NCBI RefSeq assembly: GCF_945859685.1
Contig: NC_079148.1
Coordinates: 52,276,421 to 52,340,420 of the forward strand
Origin: Eupeodes corollae
Taxonomy: Eukaryota; Arthropoda; Insecta; Diptera; Syrphidae
DNA length: 64,000 nt
Reading direction: 5' to 3'
In this document: piece by piece, positions 21,947-33,012 of the stretch
How the letters are laid out: the number at the start of each line of letters is the position of its first letter
Numbering within the stretch: position 1 is the stretch's first letter
Notes under the pieces: generated by a model
Seen by the model: only the letters and a program-made list of their open reading frames with translations
Database searches by the model: none
Told to the model about the DNA's origin: nothing
Position numbers and translations under genes: made by a program

Positions 21947-22681
21947 AATTGCTCCGTCACTTAATTTATTGTCTTCAGATTTTAATCGTCGCTTTCATTG
22001 TTTCTATATACAATACAGGGACAAAGTACACGTCTTTTATGGTAAAGTTATAAATACACATTCGAAAAGAAAATTGTAGGTATTCTAGCTATATACATAC
22101 ACATATATATTTTTTGTCTTGAATGTGACTTAATTATTGTATAAGGTGTGGAAAAAGTTAAAAAATGCAAAAATAAAAAGATGTTATGTGCACATAGAAA
22201 TATTGTTTTATTCCTACTCAGGTTTGTCTATATTGCCTTTGTATACATAATTTTTGAAAATTATTTTTGGACAGAAGATTAAAACTTAAAATAATTGGGT
22301 GACATAATGTTTGCTATGAAATTTCCATTCATGACCTTTACAAAAAATATGCACCTATAGTTGGACGTTTGCAATTTCGAACTAATCTTTCAGGAATTAG
22401 ACAACGGGAATGTCTTAAAAAATAAAAAAAAACTCCGTATCAGAATATTACTTTATTATGCATATACTCGTACATATGTACATATATTCGTTTCTGGAAT
22501 ATTAATAATACCCTTAGGCGTAAACGAACTATTTTTAACAATTTTACTTACTAAATTTGATACGATTTTTAAGGTCCATAAAATCAATCTAAAAAATAGG
22601 CTGGGATGCGACTTTTTTGCTTTTAATAAGCGCACACTCAAAGGGATATATTACCCTTATTATGTAGACACAGTGTGAGCA

Positions 22682-24240
22682 CTAGGAAAGGGGGAGAGGG
22701 TTTGAAATGAGATGTCGGTGCACATTGGTTTTGAATTTCTGAATATTGCTATGACTAGGAAAGACAGAGTGTGGCAAGGCATTCCACATTCGCATAGTAC
22801 GGCTAAAGAACGAATCTCTGTACTTGACAGTTCGACCGAAGTTGGGCTTGAAGGTATATTGATGAGCAATCCTAGAAGCGCGAGTATTACGGTTGAACTG
22901 TTTAAGGGAAGGAATGCAGCTGGCTATTTCTCTAGAGCATAAACAATTAAAATAACGGTAAAAGAGTGTGAGACAAGAAACATTTCGACGATGTTCAAGT
23001 GACGTAAATGATCTTATGATAGTAATTTCACAAATCAATATAAATGCTCTACGTTCAATGTTATCCAAGTGGCTTAAGTAAGTTGCAGGAGCACCAGCCC
23101 AGATATGGGAGTTATACTCAAGCTTTGGACGTATATAAGTCTTGTAAATAACAGCCAGATCAGAGGGGGAGAAAAACTTCATGCATCGCCTTAGAAAACC
23201 CAAACATCTTGCGGCATTTTTGGCGACATCGCGTATGTGATCGTTCCATAAAAGGTGGTTGCTGATACACATACTGGGAATATCGAGATGTTCAGTTTCC
23301 TCGATGCAAGTGCCATTTATGGATAATGGCATGGGGAGGGGTATATTTCGCTTTAACGATACAAGACAGCATTGGGTTTTCGAAGCATTAAATTCCACGC
23401 ATTTTCTTATTCCTCATTGTACAATGCTTTTTAGGTCGGAATTTAATGGGCTTATAATGTTTTGTCGTTGCAGTTCCACATCCGAAGAAGAGGGGTGTGA
23501 ATCTGAAAACGTATTTGAAAAGCTAAGAGTGCTATCGTCAGCGAAACCATGTATTGGATTAGATGTTGCAGACAAAAGATCATTTCTAAAAATGAGAAAG
23601 AGTGTTGGAGATAAAACAGAGCCCTGGGGCACACCATAATTTGTTTTGTGGTTTTCATACTTGAATCCATCCAATACTACCTACTTGTATTGAACGATTC
23701 GAAAGGTAATTACTAATCCAATGAAGGAGGGATTCATGAAACCCGAAAGCACGCATTTTCGATAAGAGAGCCTGATGCCAAACCCTATCAAATGCTTTTG
23801 AAATTTCAAGTGCAATAATCTTACTTTCTCCAACACTATGTAAAGATTTGTTCCACTGTTTGGTGAGATGAACCATGAGATCACCAGTGGACTATTGCTA
23901 CGAAAGCAGTATTGTCGGTCATTAAGAAGCTTTCGATCTTCAAGATATTTCTTGAGCTGATAATTAATTAGTGTTTCCAAGACCTTGGAAAGAAGGGACG
24001 TAAGTGCAATCGGTCGGACGTTGAGGAAGATTAGAATTTTTTGGGTATGGGCTGGACAAATGCGGTTTTCCATCCACTCAGAACGAGACCTGAGGAGAAG
24101 GACAAATGAAAAAGCCTATGCAGTGGTTTTGCCACCTATGAAGAACACCTCTTCAGAACAATAGTCTGGATACCATCTGAACCAGCAGAATTATGTATGT
24201 TAAGATCTTTTAGGACTCTCGCTACAGTACGAGTGCGAAA
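22682..24240 (-). pseudogene. LINE-A copy 2 reverse transcriptase, broken
   Basis: Blocks in order: VRPIALTSLLSKVLETLIN with KKYLEDRKLLNDRQY (24,073-23,900, with frame changes), then LEISKAFDRVWHQALLSKM with FHESLLHWISNYLSNRSI (23,830-23,690). Next come YGVPQGSVLSPTLFLIF and the catalytic FADDSTLSF (23,674-23,414). The last block is the thumb and C-terminal domain (23,398-22,682), with ASKTQCCLVSLKRN, KFFSPSDLAVIYKTYIRPKL and FFSRTMRMWNALPHSVFP. At least two frameshifts separate the blocks. The catalytic Asp pair is preserved. Confidence 0.9.
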
Positions 24241-24328
24241 AAAGATTGGTCCCATAGAATCACTAACTCGCTCAAGTATAGGCGGAGTCATAACACTCAC
24301 TGGCAGCGTTGAATTGGCGGCAAACTAA

Positions 24329-25199
24329 CTAACTAACAAAGAGATTTGCTTTCTCTGCAGAGCTAACAAATGGAGTGTCATTCACAAGGAGCGTAGGAAC
24401 AGAAGAAGAGGAAGAATTCCTCATGTTTTTTACAAATGACCAAACATTTTGACTGCCTTTGGGACATTGTAGTACTTTTTGCCTTAATTTTTGGTCATGT
24501 AAAAATTTGATCCGTCGAATATGGGCGTTGCAGGCCTTCCTGGCTTGCTTGAACTTATTCCGGTTTTCCTCAGTTGGATTGGCTTTAAAACAACGGAAAC
24601 TAACCTTCTTGACCCTAATAACCTCTTTACAGCTCGCATCGAACCATGCATTATTCGGGATAAAAGTTCTCATTCCCAAGAGAATCAAACTTGTGATCTT
24701 ATCAGCGCTGGCGTCAACGCACTATCGAGGAAGCATAGTGACCAGTTAAAGATCCTAAAATAATTATTGAGACCGTCCCAGTTGGCTTTCTCGTATTGCC
24801 AAACGGTTCTCTTAGGAGCTCTTTTTTTAACTGAAGAGTTTTTACTCGAGAAATTTGCTGATATGACACAATGGTCAGATGTGCCTAGAGGAGATAGAAC
24901 ACTAACAGTGTACTTATCAGGGTCAGAGGTAAGAAACAAGTCCAGAGTGTTTTCTGCTCGACCTACCACGTCCGATATTCGAGTAGGCTCGTTGACCAGC
25001 TGAGTTAGGTGGTTTAACTCAGCGAAGATCTCAGCACACACTCTTTCTGGTGTTGACTGGCCCGAATGTTGAAGCCATGAAGAATTGTGTACATTGAAAT
25101 CGCCCGTAACAACGATTTCAGTGCGAGGATAGGACGAAACAATTCTTTGGATGGAATCAGACAAAGCATCAAATTGACGTTGACACTCTGTCTAGATTG
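24329..25199 (-). pseudogene. LINE-A copy 2 endonuclease C-terminal half and linker
   Basis: The product contains TEIVVTGDFNVHNSSWL (catalytic Asp/Asn block) and TRISDVVGRAENTLDLFL, then SPLGTSDHCVISANF with the final catalytic SDH motif. KRTVWQYEKANWDGLNNYF follows. After a frame change near 24,690 comes the linker RVKKVSFRCFKANPTEENRN, with RRIKFLHDQKLRQKVLQC. The N-terminal endonuclease motifs are missing because the element is truncated. The family nicks target DNA. Confidence 0.9.
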
Positions 25200-25306
25200 A
25201 AGCAATAGTGAAGGATTTGCTTATTCACGGAAAATAACAACTTTGTTAAAAATGTTATACTTGGCACAAAGAACGACTCTCTTACTCTAGAGCAAATATA
25301 AAAAAA

Positions 25307-25735
25307 TACAGGGTTATCCGTTTCAAAATAAACGTAACTATAACACATAATAAATATTTTTTTGAAGATATTTCTTTTGTTTTATAAAGTTTAAACATTG
25401 ACATTATGTGTGAAACACTACATCATTAACAGGACCACCACGCGAATAGCGGACCAAAGAACGCAATAGCCACTGTTTGGTGCGGTCACTTTTCAACTAC
25501 TTTAGGTTTCCTTGATCCCCAAATACAACACCGCAAGCATTCGACGTATTTACGATGGCATTAGAATGATCAGCTGGCTTCAGTTTTTGTGGAGTTGGAC
25601 TTTATATGAATGTAGGTGTAGATCCAAATGCAAAATACGCCATAATGAGACGTAAGACAGTCCTTATTTCTCGGAGTCAAACTGACTTCCGCGTAGATGC
25701 AGGGATGCTATATATGCTTGTCTGCAATCTCGAAG
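25307..25735 (-). mobile_element. Tc1/mariner-type remnant M3, core deleted
   Basis: On the minus strand a helix-turn-helix fragment, SLWRILHLDLHLHSYKVQL (25,650-25,590), is followed within 150 bp by a transposase C-terminal block, SRGGPVNDVVFHT. The 3' end reads ...tttgaaacggataaccctgta at 25,307-25,330. All three catalytic Asp regions are missing, so this is an internally deleted derivative. cagggttatccgtttc on the plus strand, next to a TA, is the probable terminal repeat. The matching end was not found. Confidence 0.65.
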
Positions 25736-25739
25736 GAAG

Positions 25740-26555
25740 AAGTGTTTATGCACTTCTATGTGGGGACTTCCCGTGAGCAAGTTAAAGAAATCAGTTCAGC
25801 TCGATGATAAATGATACTGATCAGTTCATAATTATTGAAAAAGGCACAGCTTAAAACTGCACTGAGAAAATTTCCTACTTGTGAGCGAACGCAAGAGGCT
25901 AAGGTTTACTTCCTTCCTAAGATTAAATTTTACGAAAGATGATAAACACAGGACTGTCATCCTTCCCCTGGAGCCAGGGGTTGACTTACCAATAAAACTT
26001 ATACAAAACCAATAATATCAGTAAATATTCAAATCGAATGACTAAGTGTCATCGACATTTAATATTAGTTTAAAAAAGTCTGAAGTGGAATTAAAAATCA
26101 TTTTTAGGAATGATGTGCATTGTAGATAAAGCTCGGCTGATTGCATCCCACAAGATGTCGGGCGACAACTTCTAGGGTTATCTTTCCAAGATGTCACTTC
26201 ATCAAAGACTAATTTGTCATACCACTGATGATGTGGTACCATGGGATATGTTAAAGCCCCTGGTTAATTCCAGGAACAAATGTTGGGATGGCCTCCTTGT
26301 GAGGGTATCGTGGTAGCTGTGGTTAATCCTATGTGCATAGGGTATTGATTTTATATTACTCAAAAATCAATATATAGATGGACAAAGGTTAAAAATGAAG
26401 TGAATTTATGTCTTGGTAGCTTAGAAAGAGTAACTCAGTCGAAGCATTTCGCCAAAAACTAAGCGAATATACAATGTGAGGGGCATCAAGTGTAAAAACT
26501 TGCGTCAAATTAAGGATCATAGCCAAGTGTTAATGTTGTAAGCAATTATTCTCTG
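25740..26555. other. Stretch without a recognised gene
   Basis: No domain seen. A 66-codon minus-strand frame at 26,042-26,242 has no recognisable motif. The text near 26,230-26,340 is GC-richer but unmatched within the window. Confidence 0.5.
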
Positions 26556-26559
26556 TCCG

Positions 26560-27990
26560 TATTTCTCAGAACGAGCTTTGAAGAAAGTTAGCAGCTGGGC
26601 CACGAGTTGTAGACTAGGAGTTAACCAAAGTAAAACTGAACTGTTGCTCTTTACTACCAAAACTAAAGTACGGCCCTTCACGCTACCTCGACTCAACGGT
26701 CAAATCCTATATCATTGTCTTCAAGTGCAAAATATTTGGAAGTTATGCTCGACCCTAAACTAAACTGGAAACTAAATGTTGAAGTACGGGTTAAGAAGGC
26801 CTGTGTTGCCTTCTACGCCTGCAACAAAACTTTTGGCAAAAAATGGGGACTTCAGTCGAAGATGATTTTATGGACGTACACAGCCGTAGTACGTCCAATC
26901 TTAACATATGGGTCGATTGTGTGGTGGCCTGCTCTTAGCAAAGCCTATAATATTGTGGGCACCACAGGGGCCATGCGTACTTCCCCAACGGACGCCTTAA
27001 ACGTCATTTTGGATCTTCTACCAATCGACCTTTTTATTAAATACATAGTTTCCTGCAGCGCTATTAGGCTGAAGGAATCAAACAGCTGGTTTTCAAAACC
27101 TTATGGTCACAGCAACACAACGAAATTGATTCCCTCAGATATTATCTCGGTAGACACTGACTACTGCACTCCTAGTTTGAGCCTCAGTAAGGGTTTTAAG
27201 GTTATTTTCCCATCCAGAGATGATTGGAAGGATGATATCGTGTTTCGACACAACCACCTTTACTGATGGCTCAAAGATGGAGTGCGGAGTTGGTTCTGGG
27301 ATCTTTTCTGAGTCTCTAAATGTAGCTAAATCCTTTAGGCTGACTTTGCTAGCGTTTTTCAGGCTGAACTGCTGGCAATAAGAGAGGCATGTAAGATACT
27401 TAAACAAAGCCCAAACCAAAACCGAAATGTGGTGTGAAATCTTTACAGACAGTCAGGCAGCTGTCAAAGCCATTAACTCGGCTACATCCTCATCTAAATT
27501 GGTCCAGCAATGTCACGATGAGCTTGCGAGCCTGAATATTAACCTCGATGTCACCCTGATCTTAGTTCCGGGCAATAGTGGTATCGTGGGAAATGAACGG
27601 GCTGACAGCTAGCCAGGCAAGGATCGGCTCACTTGGGGAAATGGTAAACATTCCTCTTGGTGCTATGAAGGGTAAAATCTTTTCTATCAACCAAACTATA
27701 ATAAAACCCGTACAAACGATCCTCTCAAGATCCTGGCAAGACTAGCCAGGATTGTTGCGGTTTGTACCAGACATTGAAGTTGGGTATCTCTTGAAACACC
27801 TTTTGCAGTAGTTGTAGTGACCAAAGAAAAAGTGAAACGGTAATCCATTTCCTCTGCAAATGTCCTGCTTTGGCAAACACTAGAACGAAATACTTTAGAA
27901 AAGCATTCTTTCAAGAACTTGATGAGCTATCTGAGACAAAGATTAGAGACCTAATCTTTTTTCTCAATGCTACAAAATGGCTCTAACATA
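26560..27990 (+). mobile_element. LINE-D copy, 3' half: reverse transcriptase thumb and RNase H
   Basis: Three consecutive parts of an I/R1-group polyprotein lie on the plus strand. SSWATSCRLGVNQSKTELLL opens it, followed at about 26,715-27,266 by the thumb (SSAKYLEVMLDPKLNW, KKWGLQSKMILWTYTAVVRP, GSIVWWPALSK). An RNase H domain comes next (27,263-27,615), then a decayed Cys-rich tail to about 27,990. The overlap with the LINE-D blocks at 45.7 kb (WADRCGLGVNP against ATSCRLGVNQ) places it in the same family. The polymerase palm is missing because of 5' truncation near 26,560. An in-frame deletion removes several residues near 26,950. Confidence 0.85.
27263..27615 (+). pseudogene. LINE-D RNase H domain, frame-broken
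   Basis: The four acidic landmarks of RNase H are visible. TDGSKMECGVGSGIF carries the first Asp (27,263) and FQAELLAIREACKIL the Glu (27,358). EIFTDSQAAVKAIN carries the second Asp (27,440), and GNSGIVGNERADS holds the last Asp with the GNE-AD motif (27,575-27,610). The His normally found as HSGI is Asn here (PGNSGI). A frame change occurs near 27,350 and a stop follows ADS. The domain normally removes the RNA strand during reverse transcription, and its presence argues for the I/R1/LOA side of the LINE tree. Confidence 0.85.
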
Positions 27991-28079
27991 ATCGCTATGA
28001 AGCTTCTCTATCAATCTATCCCTTTCAATCACAGGTCAAACGAGTTTTTGGTATCAAAACGGCACACTACAGCCCTAAT

Positions 28080-28320
28080 TGGATCTCAGGCTAGGTTGCC
28101 TTGATATCGCCATTTCTACCTACCATTCCTAAGAACGACTAGGAATCGACACATTCGGGTCTTTGGCAATACTTTCGCTTACAGCATTGATATTCTCCAA
28201 ATTTCTTCAGATTTTGCTGATCGCTTACGTAATTGGACAATTATGGCTGCGGCAGAATCACCATTTTTGTAGGAGGTTTTAACAATTTGTATGCTTGTGC
28301 TATAGTTAAGCTATCCACTT
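28080..28320 (-). pseudogene. Tc1/mariner-type transposase N-terminal fragment M4
   Basis: The minus strand reads TSYKNGDSAAAIIVQLRKRS (28,285-28,225) and, one frame over, ENINAVSESIAKDPNVSIPS (28,200-28,135). These are two consecutive blocks of the helix-turn-helix part of mariner-type transposases of the same broad group as M1 and M6. The rest of the transposase is absent. The downstream text (28,130-28,020) is decayed. Confidence 0.65.
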
Positions 28321-30267
28321 TCATAAATGTCAGACTTTCAACTGAAAAAAAAATGGTTTGACAACTAAGTCTAATAGATTTTAGAACGAATTCCATCCCC
28401 ATACTTTTGCGCGAAATAGATATCCGCTTATAATAAATATATAAACGTTTCTGCTAAATGTAAAGATTTCAAACAAATCTAATAGATATTTTTTTTTCAT
28501 CAATTAAAGTCTTCAAGAAAAATAAAACTAAAATATTGTTAAAAATTGGTTTTCTGTTCAAACTTATTTTAAACAAAAGCCGGTTCTTAATGTTTCAAAT
28601 TCCAACTAAAAGGTGACCAATTAATATTTCGCACACTTTTAAAATAGGAATTTAATATTGTCCAATGAATTCTTCTGTTTTGTAGACCTATGATTCTGAC
28701 TTTTCTGTTAATATTTGTAATGGAAAGCCTATGGTTTGAAAAGGAACCGATAGATGGCCCAACCATTTGTCCACGTATTTTTTTTATTTCGGTCTTTAAA
28801 ATCAAGGCGATCATCCCACATAGTTAAAAATAGTTAAGCTTTAAACTGTTCTACTGGATCTTCTTACAGAAGACGGCTCGAAAGTCCTTCAGCTTTCAGA
28901 CGTATCATTTGTTAATATTTAAATGAAAAACGATGCCTTCCACTCTACTATTAATGTAACTTTTGGTAATCCCCCAGTTAACAATTAACTCCAAATTTGC
29001 AACAAAGGTCAACACAGACTAGACTACAGTTACATATGTGTAAATGTTTGAAATGATTGATGATATGTCATCGGACAGCACTACAAATGGAAAATTAATT
29101 TGAAGATTTTGAATTGCCAAAACTAGACAAGAAAATTATTACCTAATAAGGCGGAATTAACATCCTACATATGCTCAAGTAATATGAGTTAAGTTAGTAA
29201 TATAATTAATACCTATACCATAACTCTTTGTATACCCATTCAACTTGAGTTAAAATTAATTGAAAGTTCGTATTTATATGTATGTACTTTTAATTCAATA
29301 TCGATTTGTTATCCACTCATTGAAGTATATTTATTATGTACACCTTCCAATATTCGTTTATTTGCAATTAATGGTAATAATATGTGTATTTCTATGAATT
29401 TACCATCACCATCGTGTTGATTTACAATCAACAATGTCCTGCTTGTCCTGATGACCATTTATGTGTTTATTTATAAATAGCAATATGAATGTAGGTGTAT
29501 TTATGTAGGGTATGAAGGTATATGTAATGAAACGTGAAGCGGATATAATTTGTGGTTCAAGTAATAATAATTTGTAATTAGCAGTTGATTGACAAAATGT
29601 TTTCTATCAATTCGTGCATAGAGTTTTGATATATAATTCTTACCTTTGGTTTTATACGCATGTTGTATGTAGGTTCCTTATTGAAAATGGCTAATTTGAT
29701 TTAACAAAGACATAAGATAATTGCCTTTTGAGCTTACAAAATAAATTATTTGTATATCTATACAAAATACTATTGATGTGGTGTATCCTTATAATTTAAA
29801 CAGGTACTCAACCAGGCAAACACAAGAAAACTGATGGTGGGTGTCAATCCTTGAATGTTGAACATACAAAAAAAAATACTTGAAATTAGAAATCTAACCA
29901 TCAAACAATTTAAGCTTATTAAGTTCGAGTGGACTTAGAATCAATACTAATTAAGATTCATAATTACATTAACAATAATGCTTGTTGACCTGTGATGAAG
30001 GTAGATACAAGACTTGGAGGTTAGATTTTATACCCTTTTAAAGAGAAATGACCCTAACTTTTATATGGTAACCACTTCCAAAATTATTTCTTATTATTCA
30101 AGAATAATGCTGTCAATTTGGCTAGGTTTTGCAATCCGACCTGGAAACACTGGTTACAAACTTTTATTTTGTCATTAATTGTCATTGGATTGTTAATACG
30201 TCGAATATTAATTAGAAAAATCCATTAAATGTTATTTTAAGGAAGGAAATGCATCTTTAACGAAATG
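28321..30267. other. AT-rich stretch without a recognised gene
   Basis: A 75-codon minus-strand frame (28,587-28,814) shows no motif I recognise. The remainder is AT-rich DNA with short palindromic and poly-A/T words and no match to the window's repeats. Confidence 0.55.
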
Positions 30268-30940
30268 CGAAATGCATCGTTAAAGCGAGATAAACCCTCT
30301 TTGCCACTATCTATGAGTGGCACTTGTATTAACGAAACGGAAAATCTTGACATCCTCGGAATGTGCATCAGCAACCACCTTCTGTGGAGCGATCATTTAC
30401 GCGATGTTACCAAAAATGCCGCAAGATGTCTTGGTTTTTTGAGACGTTGGAAGAAATTTTTCTCTCCGTCTGATCTCGCTACAATCTATAAAACCTGTAT
30501 ACGTCCGACACTTGAATATAACTCTCATCTCTGGGCTGGTGCTCCAGTAATTTATTTAAGTCCCTTAGACAGTATTCACAAAAGAGCTCTTAAAATGATT
30601 GGTGACATTAACATCATCAACTCGTTTACTTCACTCGAACATCGACGCAAGGTTTCTTGCCTCTCCCTTTTTTGCCGTTATTTTAACGGACTATGCTCTA
30701 GTGAAATAGCCAGTTGCATTCCTCCCCTTAAACAATTTAATAGTAATACCCACGCTTCTAGGAATGCCCATCAGTTTACCCTTGAGCCCAACTTCGGCCG
30801 TACTACGAAGTACAGAGATTCTTTTTTAAGCCGTACTGCGCGAATGTGAAACGCCTTGCCACGCTCTATCTTTCCCTGTCATTGCATTGTTCAGAAATTT
30901 AAAACCAATGTACAGCGACACCTCCTATCCAACCCCAAAT
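30268..30940 (+). mobile_element. LINE-A copy 3, strongly 5'-truncated (thumb and C-terminal domain)
   Basis: One open block of 194 codons (30,265-30,849) covers the C-terminal domain. Motifs are LKRDKPSLPLSMSGTCINET, LWSDHLRDVTKNAARCLGFL, KKFFSPSDLATIYKTCIRPT, SFTSLEHRRKVSCL and FGRTTKYRDSFLSRTARM, closed by TGA where others have Trp. The 3' UTR found in copies 2 and 5 is missing. At about 30,942 the text switches directly into repeat E. This is the least mutated LINE-A C-terminal block in the window. No polymerase palm is present. Confidence 0.9.
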
Positions 30941-30943
30941 TTG

Positions 30944-32310
30944 CTTACTATTTTTTGTAGATTTTATTTTTTATGAAAAACGGGACCGTTGGCTTTTTAT
31001 CTAAAAATTACTGAATATCAAAAACAATATTTTCTGTGAAATAAAATAAGTTTGCAGACAATATTATTAACTTTTGAAAAGTTATTTAAGTCGAGAACCA
31101 TTTTTTACCAACTTTTGTTAATTTTTTTTCGGTTTTTATTTTTTTGTAAAAAAATTGTCAATTCGATTTTTCTCAAAATTTGTCCTTATGATGAAAATAA
31201 TATTTCTTATAAGCAAAAATTAGTAAGAAGCTATTATCTCAAATTTTTGAATAGATATTTAAGTCGAAAATCATTTTTTTACCAACTTTTGTTAATTTTT
31301 TTTCGGTTTTTAATTTTTTGTAACAAAACTGTCAATTTGATTTTTTTAAAAAATTTACTGAATGTTGACAACAATATTTTTAGAAAGATAAAAGTAGTTT
31401 AAAGGCAATATCTACAATTTTTGAAAAGATATTTGAGTCGAAAATCAAGTTTTACCAACTTCTATTCGTTTTTTTTTTTTAGGTTTTTATTTTTTGTAAA
31501 AAAGTGTCAATTCGATTTTTCTCAACATTTTATCAGATGTCAAAAACATTATTCTTCGAAGCACAAAATTGTTTTAGAGATGAAATCATATTTCAGTCGT
31601 AAAATTTTGGAGGTGACAAATTTTTTTTTTCAGTTTTTTTGATTTATAAGAAAACCGTTAATTTTTTTTCAAAAATTATGCTTCTTTGATATCACGTTAC
31701 AATATATTATATAAAGTTTAATTCAAGTCTCTAGCGATTTTGGTTCGTAAGATATTTAGGGTTAACCAAAATTTTCATATTTTTTTCAAACTGCTATGGT
31801 AAAAAAACCACCCAAGCAATTTTCTTGAGAGCCCTTTCTGCATCTTTCTGCCTTATTATCTGTATAACACAATTTATTTGAAATTGATATTTCTTCTGGT
31901 TCTTGAGCTATGGATGACGAAAAAAACGTCGCGAACGTACGGACGTACAAGCGTACGTACACACGCACGCACAGGCACCTTTCTAAAAATCTTTTATTTC
32001 TACGCAGGGACCTTGAAACGTCGAGAAATGTCAAAATTTTCAATTTGAAAAATCGGACCCATTACAATAACTTCCTATGATAAGTTAAAAATATATATTT
32101 TTTCCAGTTATGCTGTTTTTCCAAATCATTTTTTTGAAAAGTTTACTTTGGCTTTTATGTTTTTTGGCAATTACTCCTGTTATAAGAAAGTTTTAGCCAT
32201 TAGAATTTAAGTGGAACTAGCGATCGATATTTTAAACAGGAAAAACATAAAAAGGCAATTTCGACATAAATTGAGTCAGGCGGTTATGGTTTGTGACCAC
32301 TGGAATAATA
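30944..32310 (-). repeat. Repeat E copy 1 (AT-rich, about 173-bp internal monomers, acgtacg-rich head)
   Basis: On the minus strand it begins near 32,310 (tgactcaattt..) and runs through cggacccattacaataac in the given orientation at about 32,055. A run of acgt-type words follows (31,935-31,975), and then several imperfect tandem units. The landmark taccaacttttgttaa and its variants occur at about 31,106, 31,280 and 31,452, a spacing close to 173 bp. No coding potential. The outer end found in other copies (gatgggaagtt...gcctcttttt) is missing; LINE-A copy 3 abuts instead. Confidence 0.8.
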
Positions 32311-33012
32311 ATTGAAACTTTTTACTATTAAAGGTTGAATAACAATTTTGGTAAAATGGATGTGGAACATGCTAACAGTTTTTCAGGAACGCATGTTTTG
32401 AAAAACACCTACATCACATAAACATCTTAATAACCTAATCGACGATTTTTGTTTTAATATTAGTGTTATGTTAACCTAAAGTTGGGAAGCCTTTTTTGAA
32501 GGCATTTATTTTACTGCAGATATGCTTGAATCGAAAGTCATACCCATTTAAAACTGGTGCACAGATTATTTAAAACTAAAATAGAGGCTTCCCACTCTTG
32601 GCCGTCTGTAGGTTTCTCTAAGATTTTAACAATATTTTGTGTTAAATAAAAAATAGTTTGAAGCCAACATCTTTCTTAATTGACATAATGCTTGAGTCGA
32701 AAACAATTCCTTTTCGTATTTTGTAAAAATAAATTAAAAAATCACCCACTCAATCACTTTGAAAGCAAGGACATAATATTATAAAAAAATTGTTTAAAAT
32801 TATACTTTTCATGCCTACAATTCCATGAAATAGAGGAACTCCATCACTTTGCTTCAGTTTTCAGGATCTCCTCCTTTTACACTGATAGACAAGGTTTTCT
32901 TACTTGCATCCAAATTACACTTTTCCAATGGGTTTCGATGGCCTTTATTACGACTTACAAATTAATGTATAACGTCAGGTTTTTGAGACTTTACTTTATA
33001 AAGCCCAAATTT
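32311..33012. other. AT-rich stretch without a gene
   Basis: No open frame or repeat match seen. It separates repeat E copy 1 from LINE-A copy 4. Confidence 0.6.

Larger units (their letters stand above)
19629..22619. other. Stretch without a recognised gene
   Basis: AT-rich with a GC-richer middle (20,850-21,620) that contains acg/aac and gtc/atc trinucleotide patches (20,965-20,990 and 21,390-21,420). Proline-rich or aspartate-rich translations there come from these simple repeats. Nothing matches the window's transposon families. Confidence 0.55.
22620..25199 (-). mobile_element. LINE-A copy 2, 5'-truncated CR1/Jockey-group retrotransposon
   Basis: Collinear on the minus strand: endonuclease C-terminal half (25,164-24,685), linker (24,688-24,329), reverse transcriptase (24,240-23,414), thumb and C-terminus (23,398-22,682), then a short 3' UTR ending ...tgcgcttatta near 22,620. 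The 3' UTR is shared with the copy at 52-54 kb. The 5' end coincides with the first shared base of copy 4 (gacagagtgtcaac). It is the most complete LINE-A in the window apart from scattered frameshifts. Confidence 0.9.

Noticed and set aside
28587..28814. 75-codon minus-strand frame
   Set aside because: No motif, no paralogue in the window and no context suggesting a gene.
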